A program made the translations under genes and the position numbers. Positions 13,032 to 15,800 of a stretch of 15,800 nucleotides of DNA are shown here, piece after piece. Origin of the DNA: Rickettsiales bacterium (GTDB lineage: Bacteria > Pseudomonadota > Alphaproteobacteria > Rickettsiales > UBA998); contig JAIEPI010000121.1 of the NCBI GenBank assembly GCA_019749855.1, positions 1-15,800 of the forward strand, given 5' to 3'. Positions within the stretch are counted from its first letter, which is position 1. Each line of letters opens with the position of its first letter. The notes under the pieces are model-generated. The model had not been told where the DNA came from. It searched no databases and was given only the letters and a program-made list of their open reading frames with translations.

Positions 13032-15254
13032 ATGGCAACAACAAATTACGAACTGACCCCACAAGACCGCGAGATTTACCGCGATAATCCGGCCTTTCTG
13101 GCGCGGCTGGAAGCGCTGCCGCCGCTCGAGCGTGCCGCCGCGCATGCGATTGCCTCGTCGGGTCGTGGCTTTGGTTCTTCGGTGAGCGCTGTTTTAGGCG
13201 GTCGCCAACGCACTACCCGAGAATTGGCGGCGGTACAAGGTGACTCGACTTACCAAAGCATCCTGCAAGGATTGCCAGGCGGCGCGGCGGTGCGCTCGCA
13301 CCCGACCCTGCAAAACATCGCCGCCGCCGCCAGCGAGAGCATCAATAGCCGCTCCGGCATTCGTGGCGCGGTTGGCTTCATCGGCCATGCTTTCTCACGC
13401 TTGACAGAGACCGGCAGTTTCGGCGAGTTTTTCAGCAGCCTTTATGATATGGCGCGCTTTGCCATCACCGGCAATGGCCCGCTTACCTCAGCGTGGGCGC
13501 GTGAATATGCACAGCAGAACATTACGGCCGTGGCGGCGGAAACCGCGGTGCGCCTGAGTGATCCGGCGATTGGCATTAGTCGGGAGCATCATGCGGCGAT
13601 TGTGTCGCGAATTATGCGAATCGGGCAGGAACAAACGGGTGCCGATGTGGCCAACACTCCGTTTGCCCAAGCGTTGGCGGATGCACGCGTCTTTCAGGCG
13701 CCACGGGGGCCAGTCATCGCTCAGCCCGGACAGACTGTTCCCTCTACGGCGCCCAGCGTATCGCATCCTGATGTGACGCGGCAAATGGCGCTGCTGGCCT
13801 CGGTTCAGGGCTTGAGCATCCATCTGCCTGAGCGTAGCAACACCGATGGCACGCCACGCCCACATCCGTTTACCAACGTCGCCGATCAACGTGCACGCCG
13901 TGAGCTGAGTGGTGCGGAAGTGCTGGCACTGTTGCAAAATCCGCCGAATGCAGTGCGCACCCGCTGGGATGCACAGTTGCGCGAGGAGTTTAACCAAGCG
14001 CGTCTGCGTGGCACGGCATCCGCCACTTTCGAGCAATATTCAGAGCGTGAACTAGCCCATTTGACGCGTGCGAACAGCCCGCAGTTGCGGCAATTCACCG
14101 CCACACTGGCGACGCAGAGCAACGGCACAAGCCCTGCCGCGTACCTGCGAGAGCATTTGGAGCGTGACATCGCCAGCGGCGCAATCGCCGCCGCGACGGC
14201 CCAGCGTCTGCAAACGTTGCAACCCGCCGTGGCACGCCATGCGACGCCGGAAGAGCTGATCGCCGATGTACGGGCACGCGGGCCGATTTTTCAGCGTGAG
14301 CTGGCGCTGGAGCGCGGGCGCACTGGCTCTACGGATGCTACCGTCGCCGCTGTTACGCAGCGACTGACACAAGCGGCTGAGTCTCTTGTCATCACCCCGG
14401 GAAGCAACCTGCGCAGCACTGGTATTTTGCGCCCATCGCCTGAGGATATGGCGCGTCATTATCAAGCGGTAGCGAGCAACACCCCCACACCAGAGGCGGT
14501 GCAAGCGGTGACGCATCTGGCGGATGCGACCGTGCGTGCGCAGCGCACCCAGTTTGTGCTCTCGGAAGTGCAAGCCTTGCGCCCGATGATTGAAGCGAAT
14601 CCCGCACGTTTTGGCTTGCGCCCTGAGGATGTACCGACCGTTTTTGCGCTTACCACGCAAGGGCCGGACACACCGACGCGAGTGGCCCGTGTGACGCTCA
14701 GCGCAGAGGAACTGGCGGCAGCCGGCATCCGTCCTGCGGATCTGCGCGTGCCACAAAGCGTGGCGCTGGCGCGAGAGTACCTCACCCTTGAAGAAGCCCG
14801 TGTGCTGGCCGCCATGCCACCGGCATTGCTCAACCGGCTACTGTCACAGGATCGTGGGGGAGAGAAAGGTTTAGATGCGGTGCGTGCCGCCATTGTAAGC
14901 GCCGAGCGTGCTGCTGCCACTAGCCGTACGGGCGCTGCAACGCAACTCACCGGCATCCGCATCGTTGAGCCAGCGACATTAAGCCAAGCCCTGCGCGAGG
15001 TGAGCCAGCAGGTGATTGGCACATCACCGACCGCGCCGTCGCTGTTGGATCGTGTGGTGCCAGCACCGCTACGTGAGTGGTTGGGCGTCGATGCATCACC
15101 GGTGATTTCACCCACACCCCTTGATCGTGCGCTGGCGGAAGTTGTTCGCCCGCAAGGTGTTGCCTCAGCTGAAGGTGTGTTTACCTCACCCTCCGCCTCA
15201 CCCACCGTGGTCGGCAGCAAAAGTGACGAGCAGCCATCGCACGCCATCGGTTAA
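13032..15254 (+). CDS. Large Ala-rich helical protein of unknown function (740 aa)
   Basis: The ATG at 13032 has only a weak GGA upstream. The gene begins 35 bases after the 665-aa gene and is presumably co-transcribed from the strong Pho-box promoter. Residues 1-85 are charged. Residues 95-145 include SGIRGAVGFIG and an aromatic segment GSFGEFFSSLYDMARF, similar in character to GTGFWDQLGSIW of the 356-aa protein. Residues 185-206 (HHAAIVSRIMRIGQEQTGADV) loosely resemble the shared YAERVSGV region. Residues 220-250 are a Pro-rich linker. Residues 290-650 are mainly Ala/Arg/Glu/Leu-rich helices that read like a solenoid or coiled coil, without a repeat as clear as in the 665-aa protein. The C-terminal 70 residues are Ser/Pro-rich and disordered. 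There is no signal peptide, membrane helix or catalytic motif. Function unknown. Confidence 0.83.
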   Translation: MATTNYELTPQDREIYRDNPAFLARLEALPPLERAAAHAIASSGRGFGSSVSAVLGGRQRTTRELAAVQGDSTYQSILQGLPGGAAVRSHPTLQNIAAAASESINSRSGIRGAVGFIGHAFSRLTETGSFGEFFSSLYDMARFAITGNGPLTSAWAREYAQQNITAVAAETAVRLSDPAIGISREHHAAIVSRIMRIGQEQTGADVANTPFAQALADARVFQAPRGPVIAQPGQTVPSTAPSVSHPDVTRQMALLASVQGLSIHLPERSNTDGTPRPHPFTNVADQRARRELSGAEVLALLQNPPNAVRTRWDAQLREEFNQARLRGTASATFEQYSERELAHLTRANSPQLRQFTATLATQSNGTSPAAYLREHLERDIASGAIAAATAQRLQTLQPAVARHATPEELIADVRARGPIFQRELALERGRTGSTDATVAAVTQRLTQAAESLVITPGSNLRSTGILRPSPEDMARHYQAVASNTPTPEAVQAVTHLADATVRAQRTQFVLSEVQALRPMIEANPARFGLRPEDVPTVFALTTQGPDTPTRVARVTLSAEELAAAGIRPADLRVPQSVALAREYLTLEEARVLAAMPPALLNRLLSQDRGGEKGLDAVRAAIVSAERAAATSRTGAATQLTGIRIVEPATLSQALREVSQQVIGTSPTAPSLLDRVVPAPLREWLGVDASPVISPTPLDRALAEVVRPQGVASAEGVFTSPSASPTVVGSKSDEQPSHAIG

Positions 15255-15271
15255 TCCCGCCGTGACTTATT

Positions 15272-15301
15272 GCTGGGGGCTTGATTTAAACCTCCCGCAG
15301 C
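15272..15301 (+). terminator. possible hairpin terminator after the 740-aa gene
   Basis: GCTGGGGG (from 15272) can pair with CCTCCCGCAGC (15291-15301) with one bulged G and a G-T pair, giving a GC-rich stem 18 bases after the stop. No clean T-run follows, so it would be an imperfect intrinsic terminator. The position, between the operon and a separate gene, is the main support. Confidence 0.3.
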
Positions 15302-15348
15302 GCTAATCACGTCTTGTTATTTAATCTTGCCTGCCGCATTGTACTTAC

Positions 15349-15800
15349 ATGAATTTAAAACTCCATATCATTGCTACCACCATTTTTGTGCTGCTGGGCA
15401 TCGTAATCCTGATTGCGACAGGCCGAATCCACTTTGGTGAGCAACCCGCCGAAAATGCGGGTGAGGTGGCGCGCAACATTCCCAAAGGCTATCTGCAAAT
15501 TGATTCAGCGAGCTGGGGCATGAACTGCATGCAGTTTGCATCGCGTATTCCTCCGTTTAAACCCACCAAAGAGGATGAAGTAGCGCCGCTACCGCTACGT
15601 CGTGACAATGTGCTGCGTGTGGTGTCGCGCCTGTGCAATGGCAATGAGTCGTGCGAGATTGCGATCAACGAGGAAACACTAGGCCGTGACCCCATCATGA
15701 ACTGCACGAAAGAACTGCGCGTTGAGTATCGCTGTGAGGAAATGGAGCGCGTGCGCCGCCAGACATTTTTTGCGACCTCCAAACCCGCCACACTGGATTG
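15349..15800 (+). CDS. Membrane-anchored protein with SUEL-lectin-like domain (3' end missing)
   Basis: An ATG at 15349 opens a frame that runs off the right edge after 150 codons. No good ribosome site is seen, so the start is moderately certain. Residues 1-24 contain a hydrophobic helix (HIIATTIFVLLGIVILIA) after a single Lys, fitting an N-terminal anchor or uncleaved signal, with the rest outside the cytoplasm. Residues 47-129 resemble the galactose/rhamnose-binding lectin (SUEL) pattern. ASWGMNC takes the place of the family's A-x-Y/W-G start. RLCNGNESCEI fits the C-N-G-x-x-S-C core. GRDP comes next, and KELRVEYRC fits K-x-L-x-V-x-Y-x-C. Five cysteines are visible. The assignment is from remembered motif order only. 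It may bind cell-surface sugar or simply be a disulphide-bonded periplasmic domain. No Pho-like box precedes it, so it may not belong to the cluster. Confidence 0.65.
   Translation, partial: MNLKLHIIATTIFVLLGIVILIATGRIHFGEQPAENAGEVARNIPKGYLQIDSASWGMNCMQFASRIPPFKPTKEDEVAPLPLRRDNVLRVVSRLCNGNESCEIAINEETLGRDPIMNCTKELRVEYRCEEMERVRRQTFFATSKPATLD

Noticed and set aside
14462..15247. Long minus-strand open frame opposite the 740-aa gene
   Set aside because: Same reason: the sense frame has the expected codon pattern and operon context, while the antisense product is Ser/Arg/Ala low complexity.
15303..15348. A Pho-like box before the lectin-like gene
   Set aside because: TAATCAC and TTGTTAT are 3 bp apart rather than 4 and no -10 follows at the right distance.

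Overview
The window comes from a GC-rich bacterium, most likely a proteobacterium. The main evidence is a set of promoter sites that fit the PhoB box layout: 7-bp half-sites repeated every 11 bp, followed 10-11 bp later by a -10 hexamer. An alphaproteobacterium would fit the composition and the Ala-rich proteins, but nothing here proves it. Almost none of the proteins can be assigned to a known family by eye. There are no RNA genes, transposases, integrases or CRISPR arrays.

Layout. Positions 1-103 hold the 3' end of a plus-strand gene. From 175 to 8640 six genes lie on the minus strand. Read in their own direction they are: a 619-aa protein (8640-6781), a small 75-aa protein (6607-6380), an AT-rich 452-aa protein (6294-4936), a 454-aa protein (4862-3498), a 676-aa protein with a TTG start (3367-1337) and a 385-aa Gly/Ala-rich protein (1332-175). 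A 245-bp divergent promoter region (8641-8885) separates them from four plus-strand genes: 356 aa (8886-9956), 271 aa (10060-10875), 665 aa (10999-12996) and 740 aa (13032-15254). At the right edge a membrane-anchored protein with a SUEL-lectin-like cysteine pattern starts at 15349 and runs off the window.

How it fits together. Six promoters can be proposed, one for each transcription unit, and all six resemble Pho boxes. The units are 619 aa; 75 aa + 452 aa; 454 aa; 676 aa + 385 aa; 356 aa + 271 aa; and 665 aa + 740 aa. The best site is upstream of the 665-aa gene, with four half-sites at exact 11-bp steps and a correctly placed -10. The cluster therefore looks like a divergent, phosphate-starvation-induced regulon of orphan proteins.

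Two sets of divergent paralogues can be seen by eye. On the minus strand the 619-, 454- and 676-aa proteins, and possibly the 452-aa one, share an aromatic FY(x)P motif and a motif of the type (I)x(S)GK(L) followed by a hydrophobic turn. On the plus strand the 356- and 271-aa proteins share an ungapped C-terminal motif, and the start of the 740-aa protein may resemble it. The 665-aa protein contains about three copies of a 165-180-residue helical repeat. Many of the proteins combine disordered Pro/Ala/Ser/Thr ends with hydrophobic or glycine-rich segments and have no standard signal peptide. Secreted effectors, or parts of a membrane or surface structure, are possible, but this is inference.
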